From positions 15,446,713 to 15,510,712 of the forward strand of contig OX388309.1 of the NCBI GenBank assembly GCA_947579605.1: DNA of 64,000 nt, read 5' to 3'. The translations under genes were made by a program, and so were the position numbers. Each line of letters begins with the position of its first letter. Position 1 is the stretch's first letter. Of the stretch, positions 26,541-39,209 are shown piece by piece. The notes below the pieces were generated by a model that saw nothing but the letters and a program-made list of their open reading frames with translations, was not told where the DNA came from and made no database searches. Origin of the DNA: Athripsodes cinereus (lineage: Eukaryota; Arthropoda; Insecta; Trichoptera; Leptoceridae).

Positions 26541-27228
26541 GCTCGATGTTTTTGATTTTTTTTATACTTTGCCTGTCGATTGCCTGATATGTTGAGACTT
26601 TCAAACAAGTATTATTACTTTTTTTACTCTCGAATTTTTTTTTGGCGGCCATTTTTCTAACGTGCCGAGGGGGATTTTTAATGAAAATAGATCTTTAGAA
26701 AAATTGTTGTAAGTATCTTTTATATTTATAAACATATCGAGATAATTTAAAAATAAATATTTTAAGTACAAAATTTTTTAGTTTTAAAAATATTTTTCAT
26801 CATCGGCATCTATCGAAAAAATTACAAAATTTTGCTTCAAATTTACAATTCTAAAATTGAAAATTTCTCATTTTCGGATCATTATTTTAGAATGAAAACA
26901 ACAAGTAACATCATTTTTATTTACAGAGATATTTTATGTCACTATCCTCAGAAGCAATGCAGATGAATTTAAGAAAGTCCTTCTTTTTCTATAACTAGTC
27001 GAACTTTGCTCTTATGTGAAAAAATGCAAATTTTGAAACCAAATATCTGAAAAGGGACTGAATGTTTTCTTTTGAAAATTTTATATAACATTAACCGTAT
27101 TCTTATTGATAAGTGGCAGGAATTATATGAGTGATATCGGAGCGGTTTTTGGGATATGGAATTTTTCCCGCAGGCTGTTTTTGTAAAAAGAAATCAGTAC
27201 AAAATCCGTAATATTTTTTTTGTTTGTT
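26541..27228. repeat. Left arm of a long inverted-repeat element
   Basis: About 0.69 kb whose reverse complement is found with a few mismatches in two pieces on the right: 28347-28765 and 38890-39150. Landmarks include TCGAGATAATTTAAAAATAA, CTAGTCGAACTTTGCTC and GATATCGGAGCGG. Weaker similarity continues outward to about 26490. No transposase was seen, so this looks like a foldback-type DNA element. Confidence 0.85.
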
Positions 27229-27237
27229 TTTATATAG

Positions 27238-27374
27238 TCCAAGTGGTTTTAATAATATTGTGTTTTGAAATTTCCATACAAAATGAATAGGCAGTATAGG
27301 GGAAACGTGAGCCGTACTGGGCTTGTATTTTGTATGGAAATTTCAAAACATCATATTTTAAAAACCACTTGGAC
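27238..27374. mobile_element. Small MITE with about 50-bp inverted repeats
   Basis: GTCCAAGTGGTTTTAATAAT...TTTGAAATTTCCATACAAAAT at the left pairs with ATTTTGTATGGAAATTTCAAAAC...AACCACTTGGAC at the right. Non-coding, inside the spacer of the large foldback element. Confidence 0.85.
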
Positions 27375-27783
27375 CACAAAAAAATAATATTTGTGGTTCA
27401 TTAACTGTAATAAGTTAATGCTATTTTCAAATTTTCATGAAAAAAAAATTAACCGGTTTTTAGATATATAGTCTTAAAATATGGATTTTTGGGTCGAAGG
27501 GGTGTCATTATTTTAATAATAAAAAAAATGGCTTTACTTTTGGACATTTCATATTTCTTTATCTGATAGTTCTATAAAGTATTTATTCACAGGAAAAAAA
27601 TCAATTGTGATATTACTTTTTTATATTTAAAAATTTCGTGTAAAAATCACCTTTTTTCATAAAACATATAATGACCTTGTGATGAATTTTTGGTATTTAT
27701 TAAAATATATAATAGAATATCAATATATACCAAAATATAGTGTCATTATAACTCAATATAACTATACTATCTATACTATACCC

Positions 27784-28311
27784 TCACGCCGTGTCCCAGG
27801 TGGGGTAGGCAGAGAGAACGGAACGCCATGTCGCTCTATCATTACATACTTCTTTCGATTCCTCTACATTCATCCAGTTTCTCATACATGCACGCCGATT
27901 CCTCTTACTTAACACGCGACCGTCCTTGAGAATTTGATCCACGTGGTTAAGCCACGTAGTTCTTGGACGTCCGCGCTTTCTCACACCCTCTCTTTCAGCT
28001 AAATACACCCTCTTCGTCAATCTTACACCATCCATTCGCTCCACATGACCAAACCATCTCAATTTATTTACACGCATTCTATCAGCAACACTCCTCTTGC
28101 ATCCACTCATTCTTCTAATATCCTCATTTCTTACTCTATCACGCAATGTTTTACCTACCATTCTTCTCAGTGATCGCATCTCCACTGCATTTATTCCACT
28201 CTCGTCCTTCTTCAGCCATGTCCAAGTCTCGCTTGCATACATCAGTGTCGGTACGAGGATGGCGTTGTGCACCAGCATTTTAGCCATGTTCGAGACATGG
28301 ATTGTTAGCAA
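27784..28311 (-). pseudogene. RTE-like LINE ORF2 C-terminus (family A), open frame
   Basis: A 175-codon - strand frame reads [60 protein letters not shown] and [20 protein letters not shown] to stop. This is the region after the RT of an RTE-like element, 5'-truncated. Being open, it is younger than most shards here. It is inserted in the spacer of the 26.5-39.2 kb foldback element. Confidence 0.8.
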
Positions 28312-28346
28312 CTCAATATAATGTTTTTTAAATTATTTCGCTACGG

Positions 28347-28765
28347 TTACAAACAAAAAAAATATTACGGATTTTGTATTGATTTCTTTTTACAAAAACA
28401 GCCCGCGGGAAAAACTCCATATCCCGAAAACCGCTCCGATATCACTCATATAATTCCTGCCACTTATCAATAAGAATATGGTTAATGTTATATAAAATTT
28501 TCAAAAGAAAACATTCAGACCCTTTTCAGATATTTGGTTTCGAAATTTGCATTTTTTCACATAAGAGCAAAGTTCGACTAGTTATAGAAAAAGAAGGACT
28601 TTCTTAAATTCATCTGCATTGCTTCTGAGGATAGTGACATAAAATATTTCTGTAAATAAAAATGATGTTACTTGTTGTTTTCATTCTAAAATAATGATCC
28701 GAAAATGAGAAATTATTAATTTTAGAATTGTAAATTTAAAGCAAAATTTTGTAATTTTTTCGATA
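28347..28765. repeat. Right arm of long inverted repeat, inner part
   Basis: Reverse complement of about 26815-27225. It breaks off abruptly at TTTTTTCGATA (28764), and the missing outer continuation resumes at 38890 with GATAGATGCCG. GATA is shared at the break and is the likely target-site duplication of the inserted LINE. Confidence 0.85.
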
Positions 28766-30668
28766 CTTATTTTATTTATTTTTCCTATCATCCGTAGGCC
28801 TTATATTTTGCACTTGGAATCGTCAAATAATACAAATAATTTGCTACTCTATAACAATCACAAACAATTTTCAATAGTTCGTTACTTCACCATAATATCA
28901 AATACTTCACAATGATCATAGACAGGAAAAGAAAATAAAAGAAAATGATAAACTGATTAAGGAATTACATTTCATCAAAGCTATTTTGAGTGTAAAAGGC
29001 CCAAAACAGCTTCACGTCAATGTAGGAATGTAAAAGATAGATAAACAAATCAAATACAATGACAAACAAATTAGCAAATGCTTATATTAAAACAAAGCGG
29101 TAAGCTCACAAGAACAAAGTCAAAGATACTATACTAAAACAAGCAAATTTATCAATATGTTAGAAGAGAGTGAGTTTATTAGTATGTTAAAATATTAATT
29201 GATATCATAGGTACGAGTTGGATCGATGTGTAACATTTCGTCAGTGGAATAAAAGGCTTTCTCGATAAGATACCTTTTTACCTTCCTCCTGAAGTCCAAG
29301 GCATTCAGTGACTTGATTTTTGCAGGGAGATTATTATACAGGCATATGCTCATACATATAAATCCTTTGGATACCTTGGCCAGTCTGTGTTCAGGAGGAC
29401 GTATCAATCCTTTTTTTCGTGTGTTATATTCATGATAGTCACTGTTCAATGCCATGTTGTCAATATTTTTATGTGCATATAGTAAACACTCGAGGGCAAA
29501 AGTGCAAGGCATAGTTAATATGTCTTGTTCCCTGAATACAGTTCCGCATGAGTCTCTGGGACTCATTCCAAGCAGTGTTCTGAGTGCTCATTTCTGCAAG
29601 ATACTATACTTGCTCCTGACCCCATTCCCCAAAATAATATGCCATATGCCATTATTGACTGAAAGTATGCATGGTAAACCTGTATGTATATCACATATTT
29701 CCCTCACTTTTTTAATTGCATACATAGCAGAGTTTAGTCTTTTACATAGCGGATCAATATGACCATCCCACTGTAATTTAGAATCAATAGTAACACCTAA
29801 AAATTTTCCTTCTTTCACTATCTCCATACCACTTTCTGTGAGGGGAGCTGAAAATGGATCTGGTGCATTCGGTCTACCAAGAGAAAAGCTCATGGCATTT
29901 GTCTTTGTCAGGTTTAGTACAAGTGAGTTATCACTGAACCAGGTTGTTAGTTTTGTTACTGTTTTTAATGCATTTTCTACAGATTCTACATCGTTTTTGT
30001 TACCTTTGAGTATCAGTGAGGTATCGTCAGCGAACATTATAATATCAGAATTCTTATTTGTACAATTTGGTAAGTCATTTATATATATAAGGAATAGGAG
30101 TGGTCCAAGTATGGAACCTTGAGGAACACCGCAACTAATCGTGGCTGTTTGTGATTTAACATTATTTAATTCAACATATTGTTGACAATTTGCTAGATAA
30201 GATTGAAAAAACTCATTTTCTGTGCGTTTAATTCCATAGCATCGAAGTTTTCCTAACAGTATGTTATGATTTACACAATCAAAAGCTTTGGAAAGGTCAC
30301 AAAAAATTCCACATGTAGATTCTTTTCTATCTAAGGACTCCAAAACTATTCGTAGTAGGGAAGCAATTCCGTCAGAAGTACTTTTTCTTTTTTGGAAACC
30401 AAATTGATTGCAATGAATAATTTTGTTAGTTTCTTGGTAGTCAGTGAGTTGGTTAGTAACTATTTTTTCTATTATTTTGCTTATTGCTGGTAAGATTGAA
30501 ATTGGTCTATAATTATTTGCGTCAGACTTGTCACCCTTCTTGAAAATCGGCAAGACTCTGGCAATTTTTTGATTATCTGGGAATATTCCATTTTCAAAAC
30601 AAATATTAATTACATTTGCCAAAATAGGAGCCAGACTATTAATTATAGCTTTAAGAGGAAGACCTACT
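28766..30668 (-). pseudogene. CR1-like LINE, RT half (3' part)
   Basis: Minus-strand frame 30622-29588 carries RT blocks NNYRPISILPAISKIIEKIV, QFGFQKRKSTSDGIASLL, CDLSKAFDCVNHNILL, CGVPQGSILGPLLFLIYIND and MFADDTSLIL. An in-frame TGA at 29588 interrupts the reading, after which the same frame continues 29566-29195 with the C-terminal tail (HEYNTRKKGLIRPPEHRL...YNNLPAKIK). The rest down to 28766 is 3' UTR. The other half of the same copy lies at 37296-38889, separated by a 6.6-kb insertion. An APE-type non-LTR retrotransposon, close to full coding but dead. Confidence 0.88.
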
Positions 30669-30765
30669 CAAATAAAATATCATGATTAGGTAAAATGGCA
30701 TTTAGTATATAATAAAAAAAATTCCGCCAAATTATCCAATAGGAGAACACCTTTATTGCTTAGAT

Positions 30766-31335
30766 GTGTGTATTAAGACAAATGGTATATTTGAATGTGT
30801 TAGTGCAATACGACACGACGGTATAAATAATAATAATAGTGCATCTCAATACGAGTATCGAAGTTCCGCTGATAATATTATTATTTTCTCAGCTCATAGT
30901 CAGGACCAAGGATTAATAAATAATAATAATTGTCCAGTATCGGTACTTGAAAACAATGACACTAAACTCTACTGGGATCGGCCAATTCAAACTGATCGAA
31001 CTATTATAGCTAATCGACCAGATATTGTGTTGGTTGATCGCAGATGCCGTAAAACATACATCATAGACATCACTATATCGCACGATGAAAATTTAAATAA
31101 AGCTGAGCAAGATAAGATAATAAAATATCTTGATCTTGCTCATGAAATCAAAGATATGTGGAGAACACCTACCACAATCATCGTGCCTATAGTGTTGTCT
31201 GTGAATGGTTTAATACCTAAGAGTCTGTCAAGCAATCTCAGAAAACTGGGAGTAGATGACAGGCTCAAATACAGCATGCAGAAGGCCGTACTTCTATCGT
31301 CCACCAGGATAGTAAGAAGGTTTTTGTCCCTGTAG
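30766..31335 (+). pseudogene. R2/R4-like LINE restriction-endonuclease-like C-terminus
   Basis: A 189-codon + strand frame contains LYWDRPIQTDRTIIANRPDI, VLVDRRCRKTYIIDITISHD, EIKDMWRTPTTIIVPIVLSV and KAVLLSSTRIVRRFLSL to stop. The PD-x(n)-D-x-T core fits the PD-(D/E)XK endonuclease at the C-terminus of early-branching (R2/R4/Dong-type) LINEs. Its downstream end runs into TAATAATAATAAT at about 31555, and Dong/R4 elements are known to favour TAA repeats. The RT itself is absent, and internal AATAAT runs (NNNN) look like repeat expansion. It lies inside the block that splits the CR1-like LINE. Confidence 0.6.
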
Positions 31336-31576
31336 CTCTGTAAGTGATCTCCCATGATTGTACTATTTCATAGAACATCATGGAAGAATCAACTCGAATA
31401 ATGTTGGGGTTCTACATTTTGAATATACATAAATTTATTTTAATATTTTATGGTTTTTGTTATTTAATGTTATTTTTAAATTTTATTGTTAATCTTATAT
31501 TGTGTTCAAAATGTAGAATCAAATATTGTTTTGTTTAATAAATGAGATATGAGATAATAATAATAATGCTTAGTCC

Positions 31577-34287
31577 AAAATATTCAACCAAAGTTTTGTG
31601 CGTTTATAATATTTATTACTAGCTCAGTATCCGGCTTTACCCTGAGAATATTGTCAAATAAAAAGTATGATTAGAACAATTCTTGACAAAGAAAGAAAAA
31701 TTATTTTATAAATAAAATTTTTGATATTATTATGTTGGTTTCTGAAAATTGTAAATTTAAGGTTAGACGATTTATTTTATATCATAGTCTAGTATTTATT
31801 ATCAGTTGAAATATTATTTTTTCGAAGTTGACATTATTTACATCTGATAAAAATAAACCATCACGGCATCTACCACAATTTGTTATTCAGTGAACTAACT
31901 GCACGTAAGGGGTACTGTTCATAAAGACAAGGTCACATTTTGTGCCTTTTTTCAAATTGTCTAATAATATTGTCTAAATCATTACCAGATATTATATATG
32001 ATAGCAGCCACATTTAAGGATAATCAATAAATACCGACCTATAACATGAAATACACAACGATTATAATTATGCATTTCTATTGCTTGTTTAATAAAAACT
32101 TCTGTATCACAATACACAAACAATACAAGCACACATACGAATTTACTCAAATTATTTTTACAAAGTCCAGTGAGTGAATGCGGAAAGAAGCGATGAAGAG
32201 GGAGGGGAGAGGTTAGAGGGGGACACACTAGTGCATCACACAGCGGGACACACAGTGGCGTGCTTTCCACACATGCAAAATAGCACCCGATTACATATTT
32301 TTCATATAAATTTCTTATAGGTATGAAAATGAAAATAATTGGAATATTCCTTTGTATCGTAATGGAAATCGGAATATTCCTATGTTTCGTAATGGAAATC
32401 TGGCGACGGGGGATAGAATTTCAAAAATTTTGAAATTGTAGGCACATACATATCTACTACTCCTATACTATCACGGCTTATCCCACAAGTATGTATGGAT
32501 GACATTCCTGTTACATTCATGGGTGAGGGAGGGTGCAACTTTTAATCTATTATCCCACAAGTGGGGTGGTCAGCATCAGCCGCAACAAAAAATAGGACAT
32601 TTAAGAAGGGTGGCAAATCTTATCGCCGAGTTTAAAATGCAAAATTTCTCGAACACCTGACTTTTACAGGACACTCGAAAACTAACAGAAAAAAGTGGTT
32701 GACCTATTCTTTACCGAGTGCTCAACGGAACATAAATATAATCGTGAAATATCTCAGTCTTATACTTAATCGAAATATTGGCGATGTGAAAGAGGAAATG
32801 GGGGAAGGGTATAGACATTTCTCAAGTCAGGTGTGTTTTTAAATTTTTGTATTAAATTGTGGAATAATAAAATTGTTCATTACCCCTCTGGTCCCGCCAC
32901 TAGTAATAATAATAATTACAACTTCTAACAAAAAGAGAATAATAATAATAATAATAACTACTATAAAATTTTAGCCTATATCTAGGTAGGTACTACTGCA
33001 CACACGCACACACACACAGAATGCATTTCTACGTGTTGTAATAATATGCCTAATATATAAATATTATTGGTGGCATAGCTACATGCAGCTACACTGATGG
33101 TAATAATTTAGGGATTTTTGACAAAATGTTTTTTGTATACATATTTCAAATATTGGTGTTTTTTTTTAACCAAGCAGGTAGGTATATCATAGCACATTAA
33201 ATTTTGTTCAAAAAAACGTTGTGCTCTGGTGTTAAAACAAAAAAAGTTATTTTTGTTTACAATAAAAAAAGTGAAGAGGTGCTCGAAAAAATAAAGACAT
33301 AGGTATTACATCTCAAATTCAGCGATGAGGTTTGCCGCCCATCTTGAATGTCTTATTTTTTTTATTGGCACAGAGAAGACGGCCTGCATGTTTATTACAT
33401 GCAACTGTTCCGCTGGTTACCCTACTTATGGCATATGTCGTGATTTCTTTTTTTATGTATAATTATTTTTATAAAAAAGTAAATATGGGCAAGCCTTCTA
33501 AAAAAATGTGTTAGTTGGAAGAAGCGATTAGCTTGCTCATTTTACATGGATATTTTACTCCTTGTTATTTGTTCATATTTAATAATAATAATAAAAAAGA
33601 TGTATAAAATATATTGTTTTCGATAAATATATTGCATTATGTACTTAATAAGATAAAAAAAATATAAACTATGCAAAAAAAATCAAGATTAAATTCGTCG
33701 TAAAATACATTTTTCCAAAAGGTATGATCCGTAGTGTAGTACTTATATACTCGAGACTTATATGCAAATATTGTGAAATTATATACAAACAAAAAATTAG
33801 CGCAGATCTCACGTCCGCACTGCAAGCCGGCTCGGAACCAACTGTGTCATTTTCTCTTATGCGCGTATAGATAAAGCATTAGACTCTTCTCTTTCTTTGG
33901 ACAAAAATAAAGACGTCATACAAATATGAATTGTTCCTCAACTGAAGGTTTTTTTTTTATTTTTAAAGCTGATTTTAATATTTGTTGAAAATGTTTACAT
34001 GACATTTCACTGCAAAATATTATTAGGCATTATAACAAAAAAAAAATATGTCGCTGTTCCACCCGGTATTCAAGCAAATTGATTCAAAAACAAAAAATTG
34101 ATATTTTTTTCATAATTTTTATCAAAAAAATAAATAAAGTATCCAAACTCAAAACATTACCATTCAATAGAGAAAGAATTGATCTATCTATAACAGGGGT
34201 CGGCAACCTTTTAGCTGTGGTGTGCCAAGCCACTCTACCAATATGATTCAGGGTGCCGCCTTAATTCTAAATTATATAATGGGGTTC
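31577..34287. repeat. 2711-bp tandem duplication, copy 1
   Basis: This whole segment is followed immediately by a second copy at 34288-36998. Every line I compared is identical, including homopolymers, an (AC)n run near 33003 and (AAT)n runs. Content is non-coding AT-rich DNA; the chance ORFs recur exactly 2711 bp apart (31992/34703, 33332/36043, 33637/36348). The right 94 bp is the left end of a hAT MITE truncated by the duplication breakpoint. Confidence 0.97.
34194..34287. mobile_element. Truncated hAT MITE end at duplication junction
   Basis: CAGGGGTCGGCAACCTTTTA starts a hAT terminus identical to the left end of the complete MITE at 36905. It is cut at 34287, where copy 2 of the duplication begins. 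Confidence 0.9.
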
Positions 34288-36998
34288 AAAATATTCAACC
34301 AAAGTTTTGTGCGTTTATAATATTTATTACTAGCTCAGTATCCGGCTTTACCCTGAGAATATTGTCAAATAAAAAGTATGATTAGAACAATTCTTGACAA
34401 AGAAAGAAAAATTATTTTATAAATAAAATTTTTGATATTATTATGTTGGTTTCTGAAAATTGTAAATTTAAGGTTAGACGATTTATTTTATATCATAGTC
34501 TAGTATTTATTATCAGTTGAAATATTATTTTTTCGAAGTTGACATTATTTACATCTGATAAAAATAAACCATCACGGCATCTACCACAATTTGTTATTCA
34601 GTGAACTAACTGCACGTAAGGGGTACTGTTCATAAAGACAAGGTCACATTTTGTGCCTTTTTTCAAATTGTCTAATAATATTGTCTAAATCATTACCAGA
34701 TATTATATATGATAGCAGCCACATTTAAGGATAATCAATAAATACCGACCTATAACATGAAATACACAACGATTATAATTATGCATTTCTATTGCTTGTT
34801 TAATAAAAACTTCTGTATCACAATACACAAACAATACAAGCACACATACGAATTTACTCAAATTATTTTTACAAAGTCCAGTGAGTGAATGCGGAAAGAA
34901 GCGATGAAGAGGGAGGGGAGAGGTTAGAGGGGGACACACTAGTGCATCACACAGCGGGACACACAGTGGCGTGCTTTCCACACATGCAAAATAGCACCCG
35001 ATTACATATTTTTCATATAAATTTCTTATAGGTATGAAAATGAAAATAATTGGAATATTCCTTTGTATCGTAATGGAAATCGGAATATTCCTATGTTTCG
35101 TAATGGAAATCTGGCGACGGGGGATAGAATTTCAAAAATTTTGAAATTGTAGGCACATACATATCTACTACTCCTATACTATCACGGCTTATCCCACAAG
35201 TATGTATGGATGACATTCCTGTTACATTCATGGGTGAGGGAGGGTGCAACTTTTAATCTATTATCCCACAAGTGGGGTGGTCAGCATCAGCCGCAACAAA
35301 AAATAGGACATTTAAGAAGGGTGGCAAATCTTATCGCCGAGTTTAAAATGCAAAATTTCTCGAACACCTGACTTTTACAGGACACTCGAAAACTAACAGA
35401 AAAAAGTGGTTGACCTATTCTTTACCGAGTGCTCAACGGAACATAAATATAATCGTGAAATATCTCAGTCTTATACTTAATCGAAATATTGGCGATGTGA
35501 AAGAGGAAATGGGGGAAGGGTATAGACATTTCTCAAGTCAGGTGTGTTTTTAAATTTTTGTATTAAATTGTGGAATAATAAAATTGTTCATTACCCCTCT
35601 GGTCCCGCCACTAGTAATAATAATAATTACAACTTCTAACAAAAAGAGAATAATAATAATAATAATAACTACTATAAAATTTTAGCCTATATCTAGGTAG
35701 GTACTACTGCACACACGCACACACACACAGAATGCATTTCTACGTGTTGTAATAATATGCCTAATATATAAATATTATTGGTGGCATAGCTACATGCAGC
35801 TACACTGATGGTAATAATTTAGGGATTTTTGACAAAATGTTTTTTGTATACATATTTCAAATATTGGTGTTTTTTTTTAACCAAGCAGGTAGGTATATCA
35901 TAGCACATTAAATTTTGTTCAAAAAAACGTTGTGCTCTGGTGTTAAAACAAAAAAAGTTATTTTTGTTTACAATAAAAAAAGTGAAGAGGTGCTCGAAAA
36001 AATAAAGACATAGGTATTACATCTCAAATTCAGCGATGAGGTTTGCCGCCCATCTTGAATGTCTTATTTTTTTTATTGGCACAGAGAAGACGGCCTGCAT
36101 GTTTATTACATGCAACTGTTCCGCTGGTTACCCTACTTATGGCATATGTCGTGATTTCTTTTTTTATGTATAATTATTTTTATAAAAAAGTAAATATGGG
36201 CAAGCCTTCTAAAAAAATGTGTTAGTTGGAAGAAGCGATTAGCTTGCTCATTTTACATGGATATTTTACTCCTTGTTATTTGTTCATATTTAATAATAAT
36301 AATAAAAAAGATGTATAAAATATATTGTTTTCGATAAATATATTGCATTATGTACTTAATAAGATAAAAAAAATATAAACTATGCAAAAAAAATCAAGAT
36401 TAAATTCGTCGTAAAATACATTTTTCCAAAAGGTATGATCCGTAGTGTAGTACTTATATACTCGAGACTTATATGCAAATATTGTGAAATTATATACAAA
36501 CAAAAAATTAGCGCAGATCTCACGTCCGCACTGCAAGCCGGCTCGGAACCAACTGTGTCATTTTCTCTTATGCGCGTATAGATAAAGCATTAGACTCTTC
36601 TCTTTCTTTGGACAAAAATAAAGACGTCATACAAATATGAATTGTTCCTCAACTGAAGGTTTTTTTTTTATTTTTAAAGCTGATTTTAATATTTGTTGAA
36701 AATGTTTACATGACATTTCACTGCAAAATATTATTAGGCATTATAACAAAAAAAAAATATGTCGCTGTTCCACCCGGTATTCAAGCAAATTGATTCAAAA
36801 ACAAAAAATTGATATTTTTTTCATAATTTTTATCAAAAAAATAAATAAAGTATCCAAACTCAAAACATTACCATTCAATAGAGAAAGAATTGATCTATCT
36901 ATAACAGGGGTCGGCAACCTTTTAGCTGTGGTGTGCCAAGCCACTCTACCAATATGATTCAGGGTGCCGCCTTAATTCTAAATTATATAATGGGGTTC
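34288..36998. repeat. 2711-bp tandem duplication, copy 2
   Basis: Second unit of the duplication, running from AAAATATTCAACC to GGGGTTC inside the MITE at 36905-37246. After 36998 the sequence continues uniquely through the rest of that MITE. Confidence 0.97.
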
Positions 36999-37246
36999 TA
37001 GAGGAGAAGAATTTCATACCAAATTTATCTTTTAAACATATTTATTAAAAAAATAACATAAAATTCTAACATAAATTAAAAATTTTTATTGCGAGCCACG
37101 TTATATAAATAATTATAATTAAACATTTTCTCTTATTTAAAAATCACTTCGTCTCGATATTTTCGCGATTTCCCTGATTACTTTGTAGAGTGCCATTCAG
37201 AACCTCATCCAGGCTTGGCACGCGTGCCATAGGTTGCCGACGCCTG
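36905..37246. mobile_element. Complete hAT MITE with 8-bp TSD
   Basis: It starts CAGGGGTCGGCAACCTTTTA and ends CATAGGTTGCCGACGCCTG, imperfect inverted termini of hAT type. ATCTATAA flanks it on both sides (36897-36904 and 37247-37254), an exact 8-bp target-site duplication. It is 342 bp and non-coding. The tandem-duplication breakpoint lies inside it, so the insertion is older than the duplication. Confidence 0.93.
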
Positions 37247-37295
37247 ATCTATAACATATATTTTTTCCGTGAATATGTAACATTATTAAAGACGA

Positions 37296-38889
37296 TTAAA
37301 AAAATGTAAAAACCATAAAAAAACCAGCATTTCGCGTTTTATGAGTCTTAAGCAGTCGTGTTGAAATATGCCACAAATCTTGTGATGACTTTGATTTTAT
37401 AAGCCTACAAGCAAGCAGGACATCATCTTTTGTTACTTTTCTAAATTTAAAACTTTTATTTGGCTTTACAGGTTGTTTAATATGTCTTAATGATTGGTCA
37501 ATAGAGGGTGATGAGTTTTTTGTTAGTAGGGACGCCACGTTTACAAAATAATTGTAAAATAAGTTAGCTGTTTCTAAATTTGACATAGTTTTACTTTCTT
37601 TAAGAGTTATTAGTTCATTATTATAATTATATTCACTTACCAATCGTCCAGTTTCGCTTTTAATAATTTCCCATGTAGTTTTTATGGGATTTTTAGAGTT
37701 TGCTATTTGTTTACTTAAATACTTTCTTTTAGCTTCTTTACAAACATTCTTGAAAACTAAACTATAACGACTAACATATTTTTTTATTGATTCAGAATTG
37801 GTACGTCTTTTTAGTTCATATAATTCAAATAATTTTTTCCTGGATACAATGATACCTGCGGAAGCCCATGTATTGAAAGAGTTGTTTCTTCTTCTTTTTT
37901 TTTCGGCAAGGCACCCGACATCTAGTGAATTATGAAAGAGTTGTTTCTGTTTATTTTAATTTACTTTAATGAAAAATGGTGTTCAATTTCCACCAGCAGA
38001 GAGTTGAACAACTCTCTGAGTGAATTGTTTATGTCGTAACAGTTGATATCAATATTAAGTAATGACATCGATTCTGCAAAGTTTTTTATATTTTCTTTGT
38101 TATATTTTCTCTTCTTAAATACTTTGTTTTTACTAGTACTTTCAATTTTTTTCAAGTGTGTAGTATCCTGTATGGTGATCATTTGACCGTAGTGGTCGGA
38201 TCTTACAATATTAATTTGTTCAACTTGTTTTATAGGTAAATCAGTGAAGATATTATCTATACATGTGGAAGTGTTATACGTTACTCGTGTAGCAGTAAAG
38301 ATACTACGTGTTAGTAAAAAGCTATTCAATAAGTCTACTAGAATGCAGGTCTCATTCGAGCCATTGTCAAAATTTATGTTTAAAGTCACCAGACAAAACA
38401 GTATATTTATTGTTCCTGTTACTTAACCTTGTCAGAATATTTTCTAATACATCAATAAGAACATGGAAATTGCTAGATGGTGGTCTATATACACAAATAA
38501 TTATAATGTTTTTAATTTCTACACAACTTAATTCACAATGGTTTTCAATTGAGTGATCTACAATGTCCTGTCTATTTTTTGATTTTATTTTATTGTTAAC
38601 CATAATTAAAGAACCACCTGTGTTAGTTTTTTTTGGGCAAAATTTACTTATTATTTGATGATTTGGTATATTATAATTTAATGTTTCTTCATCTTTTAGC
38701 CATGATTCACTGATGCACATAACATCCAGAGTTGTGAAATCATTGGATTGTATTTCATGTAGTTTTCCTCTGAGTCCTTGAGCATTTTGATGTAAGATTG
38801 TCATTGCATTATTATCCTTCACTATATCGATCTTCCCTGCTTCGCCTCCTGTTGTAATAAAAAAATTGGTATATCCTGTACAGTCTTGA
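37296..38889 (-). pseudogene. CR1-like LINE, endonuclease half (5' part)
   Basis: On the - strand the frame 38822-38367 is an APE-type endonuclease: ILHQNAQGLRGKLHEIQ, ISESWLKDEETLNYN, GGSLIMVNN, VYRPPSSNF and LSGDF. A one-base frameshift near 38385 shifts to frame 38389-37961 with the SDH motif (VRSDHYGQMI). Frame-broken linker (GLPQ/SRKKLFELYELKRR region, about 37850-37660) and frame 37643-37296 lead towards the RT. It is probably 5'-truncated, since no ORF1 was seen. It continues as the RT half at 28766-30668. The element inserted into the right arm of the foldback element. Confidence 0.85.
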
Positions 38890-39150
38890 TGATGATAGAT
38901 GCCGACGATGAAAAATATTTTTAAAACTAAAAAATTTTGTACTTAAAATATATATTTTTAAATTATCTCGATATGTTTATAAATATAAAAGATACAACAA
39001 TTTTTCTAAAGATCTATTTTCATTAAAAATCCCTCTCGGCACGTTAGAAAAATGGCCGCCAAAAAAAAAATTCGAGTAAAAAAAAATAATAATACTTGTT
39101 TGAAAGTCTCAACATATCAGGCAATTAATAGGCAAAGTATAAAAAAAAAC
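38890..39150. repeat. Right arm of long inverted repeat, outer part
   Basis: Reverse complement of about 26545-26815. It contains AATGGCCGCCAAAAAAAAAATTCGAGTAAA and CAACATATCAGGCAATTAAT. A weaker match (GAGCAAC...GGTTGTTTT...GGAAT) carries the arm to about 39200. Confidence 0.85.
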
Positions 39151-39209
39151 TAAGACATTGAGCAACATGGTCTGGTTGTTTTGAACAGGAATTAGCCGTA
39201 ATTCATTTT

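Noticed and set aside
31992..32270. 92-codon - strand ORF repeated at 34703
   Set aside because: It recurs only because the whole 2711-bp block is duplicated. No domain, and composition looks random.
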